A stretch of 64,000 nucleotides of DNA from assembly GCA_024734495.1 (NCBI GenBank), contig JALMQS010000225.1:1510451-1574450 (forward strand), given 5' to 3'. The stretch comes from Forficula auricularia (lineage: Eukaryota > Arthropoda > Insecta > Dermaptera > Forficulidae). Of the stretch, positions 1 to 8,999 are shown in pieces; position 1 is the first letter of the stretch, and each line of letters starts with the position of its first letter. The translations under genes were made by a program, and so were the position numbers. The notes below the pieces were generated by a model. That model did not search any database, was not told where the DNA came from, and worked only from the letters and a program-made list of their open reading frames with translations.

Positions 1-540
1 AATGCATTTCACAGATAATAACAATTTTTTAATGTAGCCTACTGAAATTGAGGAAATGGAATTCCTTCTCGGTGTCCATCTGTGTGAGTTAGCTTTTTTC
101 GTATATGGTACACTACATATAAACGTTGAACTTTGACACCCTGGCGCAGCTAGCTGACCACGCATGCGTCTTTCAACTTTTTTTCTAGAAATTCGAAAGT
201 TTGATAATATACATGTATATCAGTATATCATATATAATATAATTAGATTGCCTCAGTCTCGGAGCTAATTTAGAATAAGCTATTTTTGTATAATATTTTT
301 ATATTATATATATATATACTAAGACAAATTGAACAGTTTGAAAAATTTTAATTTTTGGTTTATTTGAATTCTAGCCATTTTTTTGTACTTTTTTTTAAAA
401 AAATTAAAAACTGCACTGCACTGAAGCCAACTATGATGACGCAATTTTGAATTTCTAGTGAAAAAATTGAATTGCGCATGTTTGGTTAGCCAGAGAGTGA
501 ATCAACTAAAGTCTACAAATAAGTAGACTAAGAGCACTTG
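1..540. other. AT-rich sequence, no gene seen
   Basis: No coding or RNA feature recognised. The segment is low in complexity and has no repeat that I could tie to another place in the window. Confidence 0.5.
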
Positions 541-960
541 AAGAGATCTTTCTCCAGGATAACTTGTAGATAATCTCAAAGTGCTCTAGGAGACTAGGAT
601 TTTTCAAGTTCTAGAACACTAGAAGAAGATCTAGAAGACAGAAGGAAGGAGTTCTAGAAATCATCTTAGAGACCATCTTAATGGGCTCTAGGAGAAGATC
701 TAGAAGACAGAAGAAAGGAGTACTAGAAATTATCTTAGAGATCAGCTTAATGAGCTCTAGGAGAAGATCTAGAAGACAGAAGAAAGGAGTTCTAGAAATT
801 ATCTTAGAGACTATCTTAAAGAGCTCTAGAAGAAGATTGGAAGACAGAGGAAGAGCATAAACATCGGGTTCTAGAAAACATCTTATAGGTCTATAAAATA
901 TCTTGCAGATCGTCTAAAAGTGCTCTAGGAGAAGATCTAGAAGAGGAGAAGAGGGCGGAC
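541..960. repeat. 69-bp minisatellite
   Basis: The anchor GAAGATCTAGAAGACAGA recurs at 625, 694 and 763, exactly 69 bp apart, with a degenerate copy at 832 (again 69 bp) and a diverged one at 931. Each unit carries GGAGTTCTAGAAAT and ATCTTAGAGA in the same order. Further TCTAGGAG fragments on both sides show that the array once extended further. Purine-rich on the plus strand. No coding potential. Confidence 0.85.
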
Positions 961-1185
961 ATAACTTTCTCTTTAAGGGTTCTTATAGACTACTTGAGAC
1001 TAAAACGTGAGCTCTTTAAGAGAATACCATAAGACGGGCAAGATAACTTTAAGATGTCTAAAAGTTAGACTTGTTCTATCTGGGTTAATATATTTATTTT
1101 TATGTAAGTATTTTAGAATAAACATTTCTTATTAAATAATTTTTTAATTTTTCCATTCAGAATTTTTTTAAAATATTTACCAAAA

Positions 1186-1262
1186 ATTGTCGCGAGCTAC
1201 CAGAAATGACGCCGTGAGCTACCGGTAGCTCGCGAGTGATGGTTTGCAAACGCCATGGCGAC
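1186..1262 (-). mobile_element. hAT-like terminus (fragment)
   Basis: Read on the minus strand this has a TTTGCAAACCATCACTCGCG end followed by repeated GAGCTACC and GAGCTCAC-like words, the style of hAT ends of the CAG-nGG-TTTGCAAACC type. No partner end or target duplication was found nearby. A similar GTGAGCTA word set occurs at 25630-25675. Confidence 0.35.
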
Positions 1263-2066
1263 CGCGGATTTAGATGAGTTTTTCTAACTAAATGAAATTT
1301 TATTTTTAGCCTAGAAAAAATACATAACTTATAGATTTAGTTAATTTTGGACAATCAAATTTGTCTCTCTGGTACTTCCGATATTTAGTTTTAGTTTAAG
1401 TAAATGAAATTACCCAGATGCACAAAAAATGTTTTTAAAAATAGTGCAAAATTATAAATTCTGACAACCTATCAAACCAAGAAATCCCATTTGAGCTAAT
1501 TTCAAACACATTTTCATTATATGTACAAACCAAAAATATTGTTGCACTCCCTAATTATGTTTGATTTTTAAATTTAATTAATAGTTAACAATATTATAAT
1601 ATATATCATTCAGAGAGTTTGAATGCCTCATTGTGCATTTCCGAGTCTAATTTAAATTCTTAAAGGAATTCTTATAAATTGAAAAACAATCAAAAAGTAT
1701 TTCATCCTAGAGCTAAGATATTATTGCAATATATTCACATGATTACAATATTTCATTATACATCCTGTAAAAAACTAAAGTAAAAAAAAAATATATTACA
1801 TTGTGGTTAAAATTTTCTAAAACCTGGAGAAAACTAATTTTTAACCATTATTTTTTTCCGTCTGGCTATATTTTGATTGCGATACCCACGATAGCTCCAA
1901 AACGAAAAGTCATAATATAAGTTTTTTCTTGTGCCGAAATGATTTTATTCTATTTTTAATCTGGAGAACTGATTAGATGTAAAATTTCCTTGTTGTTAGT
2001 TAGCAGGTTTACTCTCTAAGGCGATGATATGTAGAAATGAACAGTTCATATTTAAGTTTATTAATT
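1263..2066. other. AT-rich sequence, no gene seen
   Basis: No gene recognised. The stretch near 1855-1990 (GATACCCACGATAGCTCCAA) resembles 4920-4990 (GATACCTATGATAACTCAAA), so it is probably decayed dispersed repeat. Confidence 0.4.
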
Positions 2067-2725
2067 ACTAATCCGTCTCTAGCATACCGATTCTTGAAAA
2101 GGGTTCCAATTTTTTCTTTTATAATTTAATAAAATGTGTAGGTAAGAGATTCTTTCATTAGATTCTAATCGAGGAAAATGATTATAAAGAGCGCGAATAT
2201 AATTATTTATCCTTTTTTTAGAGCTAAGTTGTATTGCAAGGATGCCTGGAACATGCCTGGACTTGTAAATGCCATCCACTTACAAGAACAGACCTGTTTC
2301 AGCCTATTAGAGATTAATTTCTTAATTCCTTTTATTCTAGGAATGCTCTTTTGCGCTCGGACCAAAACGATTGATACTCATTATAGAGAGAATATTCGAT
2401 TGAACTTCATTAAAATTCAGACAAAAATGTACAAAAGAAATTTCCTGTTTCCGTCCTAACTAGCAAGCGTAGCGATTCTTGAAAAAGTTCTTACTTTTTC
2501 TTCTATTTCTTTGTATTTTTAATCGTGTCGAGAAATTCACTGAAATTTAGGTAGATCACAATTTACTTAGTTGAGGCAGCAATTAATATTTGAAGACAAG
2601 AAAATGCAAAGCCTGTTTCACTATAATAGAGATAAATTTCTAAATTCTTTTATTCTATAAATGGCCTTTCGCCTTTTGCACTGATCAAAACGATAGCATT
2701 TAACTCTTTATAGAGAGCATAAAAA
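2067..2725. repeat. Two diverged direct copies of a dispersed repeat
   Basis: 2085-2410 and 2466-2720 share the order CGATTCTTGAAAA, GCCTGTTTC or its equivalent, AGAGATwAATTTCTnAATTC, TTTTATTCTA, CAAAACGAT and TATAGAGAG. A related block with GTAGCGATTATTGAAAAAG recurs at 32930-33000 (and in its duplicate at 33261-33330), and a weaker match lies at 41640-41760. No TIR or coding sequence could be defined. The short ORFs over this stretch differ between the copies, so they are not taken as genes. Confidence 0.5.
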
Positions 2726-3042
2726 AGTATTTACCTACCTATTTGCTGTAGCTTTAACTTGTGTGAGACTACTGCGTTTTGTAAAGCTTTTACTATTCCC
2801 TAAAATTTTATTTTAGGCATATGATGTGTAATTAGTAGAATTTAAAAAATAAATGGATTTTACGAATAATATGAGGGTTCAATTTCAAAAGTAGCACCAC
2901 AGTGAAATAAAGATATACTTTAGATATTTTATAATATTATGTTTATTGGGCCTCCGAGGAGCAGGCCACCTTTTGCAAAAATAAGACATACTCCCTTGAT
3001 CAAAAAGTTCCCGGAATTTATTCAGTTAATTAAAAATACAAG

Positions 3043-3633
3043 TATAGGGTGACCAGGAGAAACATTTACGTTTTAGAAATAAAAAAACAATATTAATTTT
3101 TCAAGATACTATTTATTTAACTTAAGTTACATAGTTGTGGTTATACGCCATTTACTTTACGTAGAGAAAATGTCAGGAAGGTGACGTCCTTCTTCCCTGA
3201 GGCAATTTTCTATTCTGTCCAGGAAGCTCCTCCACACTCGTTCCAGTGTATCCTCAGTGATCAACGCCACTTCACTACGTATCGCCGCTTTCAAGTCATC
3301 TAAAGTACGGGGTTTATGTCGATAAACTTGCTCTTTCAAATGTCCCCACAAATAAAAATCACACATGTTAAGGTCCGGAGATCGAGGAGGCTAGTGCACA
3401 TCTCCAAATCTTGAAATCAGGTGACCTGCCAGGACCTGTGGAGGAGCTTCCTGGACAGAATAGAAAATTGCCTCAGGGAAGAAGGACGTCACCTTCCTGA
3501 CATCATTTTCTCTACGTAAAGTAAATGGCGTATAACCACAACTATGTAACTTAAGTTAAATAAATAGTATCTTGAAAAATTAATATTGTTTTTTTATTTC
3601 TAAAACGTAAATGTTTCTCGTGGTCACCCTATA
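3043..3633. mobile_element. Foldback element inserted in mariner
   Basis: Nearly identical inverted arms of about 192 bp (3045-3236) and 195 bp (3437-3631) flank a 200-bp spacer; the arms differ mainly by a 3-base ATG duplication. Tips read TAGGGTGACCA and TGGTCACCCTA and are flanked by TA, the target of Tc1/mariner elements. The arms and spacer hold the 3' part of another mariner-type transposase gene (3157-3391). It looks like a rearranged mariner-family copy that became a palindrome and then jumped into the older mariner. Confidence 0.8.
3157..3391 (-). pseudogene. Mariner-type transposase C-terminal fragment
   Basis: The frame encodes PPRSPDLNMCDFYLWGHLKE followed by about 57 further residues with VYRHKP, RSEVALI and FLDRIENCLREEG, then a stop. 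S-P-D-L-N-M-C-D-F-Y carries the third catalytic aspartate of mariner/Tc1-like DDE transposases, of the type common in insect genomes. An in-frame TAG lies directly before PPRSPDL, and everything upstream of this block is missing, so the fragment cannot act as an enzyme. It sits within the spacer and left arm of the foldback element; its last third is repeated in inverted orientation in the right arm. Confidence 0.75.
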
Positions 3634-4706
3634 TATTCATCTAAATCTGTATTGTCCCCTTCAAAGTAATCCCCATCGACTGCAACACACTTATGCCAGC
3701 GCTTGATCCAATCCTCGAAACATTTTTTATATTCGGTTTTCTGTATGTCCATCAGTGCTTCCTGCGATTTTTCCATTACTTCCTCTCGACTGCTGAAACG
3801 CGTTCCCCGTAATGGGTTTTTAACTAGATTGAACAGAAAGAAGTCACAGGGAGTCAAATCAGGTGAATTCGGTGGCTGTTGGATGGTATTTGTTTCATTT
3901 TTCGTCAAAAAATTTCGAATAATGATGGCACTGTGCGACGGTGCGTTATCATGGTGCAAAATCCACGAGTTTTCTGCCCACAATTCTGGTCTCTTTCGGC
4001 GAATTGCTTCACGCAAACGTCTCATAACGACCAAATAATACTCTTTGTTTACTGTCTGGCCTACTGGCAAAAATTCATGATGCACTACACCGTTGTAATC
4101 CATGAAAACCGTGAGCATTGCCTTCTTTTTTGACTGAAAACGACGTGGTTTTTTTGGTCTCGGCTCATTTGGTGAACGCCATTCACTTGCCTGATGTCTG
4201 GATTGCGTGTCGTACTCATAAACCCACGTCTCGTCTCCGGTAATGATCCTTTTGATGAATGTGGGATCGGATTCAGCCTCGCAAATCATGTCTTTTGCGA
4301 CGTCAACACGGTCTCTTTTTTGCATGAAATTGAGGTCTTTTGGCACAAACTTTGCTGCTACACGACGGAAACCCAAATCATAAACCAAAATGTCTTGGAC
4401 GGATCCATAGGCAATGTTCAAGCCCTCCGCTATCTCTCTGATGGTTAATTTGCGGTTATTGACCAACATTTCTTTTACTTTATCAATGTTTTCGTCGGTT
4501 TTCGATGTCGATGGTCTGCCACTGCGTTCATCATCTTCGATTGACTCACGACCACTTTTGAACCGCTCGTGCCACTGGTAAACGACCGTTTTCTTTAGAG
4601 AATCGTTGCCGAAACACTTTTCCAACATTTCCAACGTTCGCGCACCATTAAATCCGTTTTTTACGCAAAATTTAATACAAGTTCGTTGTTGCAAATTTAA
4701 ATCCAT
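3624..4706 (-). CDS. Mariner transposase (D,D34D), full ORF with altered C-terminus
   Basis: Cut-and-paste transposase that binds mariner TIRs and integrates at TA. The frame is open for 385 codons; I start at Met26 (4706, MDLNLQQRTCIKF) because the first 25 residues are not family-like, giving 360 residues, close to the usual 340-360. In this numbering an N-terminal paired HTH region (residues 1-115) includes KKTVVYQWHERFKSGRESIE. The catalytic triad is D158 (ITGDETWVYEYD), D253 (HHDNAPSHS) and D288 (SPDLTPCDFF), with 94 and 34 residues between. The usual YSPDL is NSPDL here, and the WVPHEL-type linker is not recognisable. The last codons and the TGA stop come from the tip of the inserted foldback element, so the natural C-terminus is replaced after DLDEY. 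All catalytic residues remain, so activity is not excluded, but the 5' TIR is not identified. Confidence 0.85.
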   Translation of the reverse strand: MDLNLQQRTCIKFCVKNGFNGARTLEMLEKCFGNDSLKKTVVYQWHERFKSGRESIEDDERSGRPSTSKTDENIDKVKEMLVNNRKLTIREIAEGLNIAYGSVQDILVYDLGFRRVAAKFVPKDLNFMQKRDRVDVAKDMICEAESDPTFIKRIITGDETWVYEYDTQSRHQASEWRSPNEPRPKKPRRFQSKKKAMLTVFMDYNGVVHHEFLPVGQTVNKEYYLVVMRRLREAIRRKRPELWAENSWILHHDNAPSHSAIIIRNFLTKNETNTIQQPPNSPDLTPCDFFLFNLVKNPLRGTRFSSREEVMEKSQEALMDIQKTEYKKCFEDWIKRWHKCVAVDGDYFEGDNTDLDEYIG

Positions 4707-5014
4707 TTCTAAAATTGTAAAAAATCGCCAACACACACAGAGATAGATGTAATCTTGGCTAGGTAATTTTGCAAATGTCAAGCTATGACGCTAAGATTTA
4801 GAGGGAATACCAACAACAGATGTACCAACTTAACAAAAAAAAAAACAGAACTCAAATCGGAACCTTGGGAGCGCCACACGGGGGTTAGGATCACAAAATG
4901 ATTTCAGTTTTTCTTTCTAGACCCCGATACCTATGATAACTCAAAAAATGTTATTGCCAAAATGTTTGAATTTCTAATAAGAAGTGATTAGATTTTATAC
5001 TTTTCTGATTCAGA

Positions 5015-5292
5015 CAGGGACGGACCATGAATTTGCAGGAGCCTTGGGCTAACACTACTTGGGGGACTACCTAATTAATCGAACAATTGCCATTTTGTCA
5101 AAAACTGTTTTCTATAATGATGTAGGTATAGGAAAAAAATTAGAGTCAATAAAATATTTTATTTACAAACAGAAACTGTAATTTTAGATTTTTTTTTAAT
5201 TCGCAATATGCCCATTGTCTTAAATAGGGGGCCCTTATATCCACGGGGCCCTGGGCTGTAGCACAAAAAGCCCATATTTAGATCCACCCCTG
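5015..5292. mobile_element. Short TIR element (CAGGG..GGA type)
   Basis: Starts CAGGGACGGACCATGAA and ends TTAGATCCACCCCTG; the two ends are imperfect inverted repeats and both carry CTTGGGC/GCCCTGGGC-like words further in. About 278 bp, no coding sequence. A related end (AAGGGCGGATCCAGGAA) begins at 63962. Target duplication unclear. Confidence 0.55.
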
Positions 5293-5819
5293 CCTGGCTT
5301 CAGAAATTATAAATTAAAAAATAAATAAAAATAAATAAAATAAAATCATCATATGAAGACTTTTTGAAAGTATCTATTAAACTGAAATTTTACTGAAAAG
5401 TTTTTAATTAATAACCTTTGTGCTAAATTTTAGCTTTGTTTTTCAATCTGTTCGATGACAAAATTTTGCTAAAGCTTCGAAATTGGCGCATAACATGTTT
5501 TCAAATATTTTTACTTTTGTCTCCAATTATTATTTTATTTACTTCTATAGTTCTTTTGTCCATTGCACGCAAGTATGGTCACATAAATGGCCGACAAAAT
5601 GACTTGTTGGCTTAAGGCAAAAATAATAAATAGACTGAGCAGCCCGCAAAGCGAATATAAAAGATTACTTATATAACCTAAGGAAACATAATTTAAATAA
5701 AAAAAATTATATTGCTAAATTTCATAATTATGTCTTTATATATAGTTTTGCACTGTAAAAAAAATTATAAATTAACTATATGTTTGCAATATAAATAGAT
5801 AGGTAAATTTACAAGATTG
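5293..5819. other. AT-rich sequence, no gene seen
   Basis: Low-complexity sequence with A/T runs, including (AAAT)-like repeats at 5315-5342. Nothing coding. Confidence 0.5.
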
Positions 5820-5825
5820 CTTATA

Positions 5826-6036
5826 GTAAAAAAATTATATTTAAAAAAAAAATTAAAAAACATGCTTCTAAAAAGTACAAAATAATGTACCTAATATTTA
5901 ATCAAAAAGTGTGGGGCGAAGAAATTTTTAATTATTTTCGACAAAGTGGCCCACGCTTTTTGATTAAGTATTACATTATTTTGTACTTTTTATAAGCATG
6001 TTTTTTTTAAATATAATTTATTTTTTTACTTTTTAG
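5826..6036. mobile_element. Palindromic MITE
   Basis: Inverted arms: 5826-5915 against 5948-6036. Shared words include AGTAAAAAAATTATATTT at the tips, CATGCTTnTAAAAAGTACAA and AATCAAAAAGnGTGGG near the centre. The spacer is about 30 bp. A fragment of the same family (TTATTACATTATTTTGTACT) occurs at 35112-35131. No coding sequence. Confidence 0.8.
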
Positions 6037-6095
6037 TCTTAATTATTATAGAGAAATGTTTGCGGAATTTAACAGAATGAATTGTATTTATTTTT

Positions 6096-6175
6096 AACCG
6101 ACTTTGAAAAAGGAGAAGGTTATCAATTCAACGGAATGTCTGGGTTATTTTGTGTTTTTTTTGGTAAAAAATATG
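6096..6175 (+). mobile_element. Terminus of the ACCGACTTC repeat family
   Basis: ACCGACTTTGAAAAAGGAG followed by AGGTTATCAATTC matches the end of the element at 49375 (ACCGACTTCAAAAAAGGAG, AGGTTCTCTATTC). This terminus is common in insect genomes. Only this end is visible here. Confidence 0.55.
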
Positions 6176-6559
6176 TTGTATGATTACAATGTTGGTAATA
6201 TTACTAAACAGTTTTGGGGACGGACTTCTCATTTTTTTATAATAAAATTATATAAGAAATTTTTAAGGACGAAGAAATAGCTTTGCGCAAAATAGTATGT
6301 TTTTCAAAAATGAAATTATTGGATAAGGTTGAATATAAATTAATATAATAATTAGAATAAAAGACAATTCTAAATTAGTTGAATTTAAGAATAAAATTAA
6401 ATGAGAATTATAAAAATCTGTTCTTTTTTACGTTTATTTTATAAAAAGTTTTTAATTAAACCAGAGTCATATTAAACTTTTAATATTGCATATTTGATTA
6501 TTATAATTATTCTACTAGAGGGCTCTTAATATACAGAGAATTGTCTGTAAATTGATAAT

Positions 6560-7130
6560 TGCGACAACACTTGCGGTTCGCTTGCTATCAAAGTATAATG
6601 GCAGCCATTTTCTCCAAGTGTCCCCTTTAGGTCTCCTAGCAACGACATTGTCCCATCTCGCGATTATGAATCGACATGACCAAGCCCGAAGACGACAACG
6701 ACGAACCACTGGGGGAGAAAACGGAAAGAGCCAAAAGATAAAACAGCAAGTAGCTCAAGGATAAATAATTTGATGATAGATGTCATCACCTTTTGGATTT
6801 TGAGCGCATTTTCGATCGGCAGGTATCGGGTTAGGAACCAGTTCCACGTACGCCACAGAGATGTCGCTGGGCGGCTTATTTTAAAACAAAGGCCGACTTT
6901 AGAATTCAGGAGTGGGACGTTTTTAAGGATTTTAAATCACGAGCTTGTCGGCACCAGAGGGAGCGATATCTTCCAACAAATTGACCAAATTGGCGTTCAA
7001 TCGAGTGAATCCAAGAATTAATTCGTGGCTGTCCAAAGCAGCCGCGCCACCTGATTCTTTTCTGTTTCTGAGTTGCGACTGGGCCCTTTGATTGGCCCAC
7101 CTTCCCCACCATTAAATTTCAAAAATGGCC
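6560..7130. other. GC-richer, apparently unique island
   Basis: Composition jumps above the AT-rich surroundings and no copy exists elsewhere in the window. Overlapping short frames on both strands (6552-6764 and 6770-7021 plus, 6906-7112 minus) have no recognisable domain, and no clear splice-delimited exon is evident. It may be conserved regulatory sequence or an unrecognised exon. Short words such as GGCAGCCATTTT and TTTAAAATCACGA-like stretches are not diagnostic. Confidence 0.35.
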
Positions 7131-7601
7131 TATTCTAAATCCTATTAATATAAATCAAGAATAACTTGCGGTCCCATTGCTCCCCCTTGTAGACGTTCTC
7201 TTTTTATAGTCATTTATTGCTATTTACTTAACTATCTGCAAAGGCTTTTAAAATCCCTTAAAATAGGGTAAATAAAGCTTTAAACAAATAAATAGGGAAA
7301 ACTTTTATGAGAATCTAGTCAAATCGAATACAAACAACCGACTGAAATGAATATAGAAGTGAATAAAAAAAGTTCCTATCTCTATCCTATGAGTTTTTGA
7401 GTAAAAAAAAGTCAGCACATTGAAATCAAAACGTCTTGAAATAATTGTATATTTATAAAATGTAATTAAGACTATACAAACTTAGTCAAACTTGAAAAGG
7501 GAACAAAAAAAATAAAAATCAACAAAAATACTTAAAAATAAATAAATACAATTAAAAAGGGTTCAAAACAAAAACATCATAAAACCAAAATATTTCAGGA
7601 A
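7131..7601. other. AT-rich sequence, no gene seen
   Basis: No feature recognised. Confidence 0.5.
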
Positions 7602-7711
7602 TAACATTTGAAAGAGAAACAAAGAGGTTGTCCTCTGCTTGATGAAAATAAACATACACACATATATATCGAAATTATATATTTGTATATTATTATTATT
7701 TATTTGTTTGA

Positions 7712-7746
7712 GACTATAGTTTCGAAGACTTGGTCTTCGACATCAG
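7712..7746 (-). ncRNA. Hammerhead-like core (left arm)
   Basis: Minus strand: CTGATGT, stem II CGAAGAC/GTCTTCG closed by a CAA loop, then GAAAC, loop TATA and the cleavage triplet GTC. Stem III would be only A-U plus C-G, as in the minimal hammerheads of PLEs. The last A of CTGATGA is T here, which should cripple it; the right-arm copy has the A but a changed GAAA. Stem I is weak. Confidence 0.5.
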
Positions 7747-7835
7747 TCTTTTTTAATTATAAATAATATTTTTCATGGGGTCAATATCCATACGGTTTTG
7801 ATTCCATGAAAAATTATATTTATAATTAAAAAAGA

Positions 7836-7870
7836 CTGATGATGAAGACCAAGTCTTCTAAACTATAGTC
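7836..7870 (+). ncRNA. Hammerhead-like core (right arm)
   Basis: CTGATGA (7836-7842), stem II GAAGAC/GTCTTC (7844-7849 and 7853-7858), TAAAC in place of GAAAC (7859-7863), TATA loop and GTC (7868-7870). Together with the left arm this gives a consensus identical to the invariant hammerhead positions, so the ancestor probably had a complete core. Outer stem I pairs only as GA/TC plus a distal TATTTAT/ATAAATA. Confidence 0.5.
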
Positions 7871-8287
7871 TCAAACAAATAAATAATATATATACAGATA
7901 AATAATTTCGATGTATATGTTTGTATGTTTATTTGAAACAAGCAGAGGACAACCTCTTTGTTTCTCTTTTGTGAATCAACAACACTCCTACTCTCGGAAA
8001 AATAAAAACTTTTCAATTATAACATTTGAACTCTATAATTTTTTACCCGATGTTCCGAAATTTAATTATGAATTTTTATTTTGAATATAAGCTTTGATCT
8101 ACAATCATTCTGAAAGTTTATTTAAAGTCAGTCGAAATGGCCGAATAATATTTAAAAAAATATTTAATTTATCAATCTAAGTGAATAGTTATACCCAAAC
8201 ATTTATCTTAGCTTTTTATTTGAGATTAGTTATTGGGTACTTGATAGACTTGAAATAAAATTAGAAGTTAAATTTTCAAAATGTTGC

Positions 8288-8320
8288 TACGTTTCGCAGT
8301 ATATTTTTCTGCTTCCTCAG
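8288..8320 (-). ncRNA. Hammerhead-like motif (left arm)
   Basis: Minus strand: CTGAGGA, stem II GCAG/CTGC around AAAAATATA, then GAAAC and GTA. Outer pairing TTGT/GCAA gives a short stem I. There is no loop between GAAAC and GTA, so stem III (ACGU) could form only between two molecules or copies. Position 7 of the core tolerates any base in known hammerheads, so CTGAGGA is acceptable. Confidence 0.4.
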
Positions 8321-8523
8321 ACAATATTTGAACTTAACCTCCTCGTTTAAAGTAATATATAGTTCATGACACTATATGTCGATCACAATTAAAACAATTG
8401 ACTCAGCAAAACAATGACATCCTTTTCTTTTTTACACTTAAAAAACAAAAACAAAAAACAACACAATCGTATTATAAGGCATAACTGATTATTATCTGTA
8501 TCAGTTAGGCCTTATAATACGAT

Positions 8524-8728
8524 TGTTTTTTTTTTTTTTTTTTTTTTTTGGCTTTTCGGCCTTTCTAACCATAAGCCATTTTACGATACTATATATTTTT
8601 TAAATTTTGTCTCTACCCCGGGGGTCAGATTTTAGCCGAATGCCTCGAGTCGGATTCGAACCCGGGTCCACTTGGTTAGCAGGATGATACGCTACCGATT
8701 AGCCTATCTGACCCCCCCATTTTGATTT
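8524..8728 (-). mobile_element. tRNA-derived SINE, minus strand
   Basis: Minus strand from about 8718: box A-like TAGGCTAATCGGTAGCGTA and box B GGGTTCGAATCC mark a tRNA-derived pol III promoter. The body ends with GGTTAGAAAGGCCGAAAAGCC and an A-tail (a T run at 8525-8549 on the plus strand). It interrupts the right arm of the palindrome; GATTGTTTTT left and GATTTGTTTTT right look like the target duplication. A tail fragment (TTTTTCGGCCTTTCTAGCCA) recurs at 59486. Confidence 0.75.
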
Positions 8729-8858
8729 GTTTTTATTTTAACTGTAAAAACGAAAAGGATGTCATTGTTTTGCTGAGTCAATTGTTTTAATTCTGATCGA
8801 CATATGGTGTCATGAACTATATATTACTTTTTACCTGAAGGGTAAGTTCAAATATTGC

Positions 8859-8891
8859 CTGAAGAAGAAGAAAAATATACTGCGAAACGTA
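8859..8891 (+). ncRNA. Hammerhead-like motif (right arm)
   Basis: CTGAAGA (8859-8865), then a decayed stem II ending CTGC, GAAAC (8884-8888) and GTA. Inverse copy of the left-arm motif; stem II no longer pairs well here. Confidence 0.3.
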
Positions 8892-8999
8892 GCAACATTT
8901 TGAAAATTTAACTTCTAATTTTATTTCAAGTCCATCAAGTTCCCAATAACTAACCTCAAAGAAAAATATTCATCATTGATGATAACAACACCAATTTAT

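Larger units (their letters stand above)
2988..4870 (-). mobile_element. mariner element, disrupted at 3' end
   Basis: On the minus strand: transposase ORF (4706 to 3624), then a foldback element (3043-3633) at the extreme 3' end of the ORF, then the element's own 3' flank with the end-like CTTGATCAAAAAGTTCCCGG at 2993-3012. That last motif is what I take for the mariner 3' TIR. I could not find its inverted partner upstream of the transposase (4710-4900), so the 5' end is either decayed or lost and 4870 is only an estimate. Confidence 0.65.
7602..7972. mobile_element. Palindromic element with hammerhead-like cores in both arms
   Basis: Long inverted repeat: GAGAAACAAAGAGGTTGTCC (7613-7632) pairs with GGACAACCTCTTTGTTTCTC (7947-7966), and pairing runs inward through AAATAAACATAC, TTATTTGTTTGAGACTATAG and AAAAAAGACTGATG to a central stem ATTTTTCATGG/CCATGAAAAAT around 7768-7808. 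About 370 bp, no coding sequence. Each arm contains a CTGATGA-stem-GAAAC-TATA-GTC arrangement in opposite orientation. It is probably a non-autonomous derivative of a ribozyme-bearing retroelement, but no PLE protein is attached. Confidence 0.8.
8235..8955. mobile_element. Palindromic element split by a SINE
   Basis: Left arm 8235-8486 and right arm 8509-8955 pair over their length: AGAAGTTAAATTTTCAAAAT (8261-8280) with ATTTTGAAAATTTAACTTCT (8898-8917), ATATAGTTCATGACACTATA with its inverse near 8806-8825, and CCTTATAATACGATTG (8508-8523) with the inverse near 8466-8481. The centre is a small hairpin around 8488-8506. The right arm is longer because a SINE sits at about 8525-8728. Both arms carry a CTGAnGA...GAAACGTA arrangement. 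No coding sequence. Confidence 0.8.

Noticed and set aside
541..960. CRISPR-like array
   Set aside because: Direct repeats without unique spacers, in eukaryotic DNA; an ordinary minisatellite.
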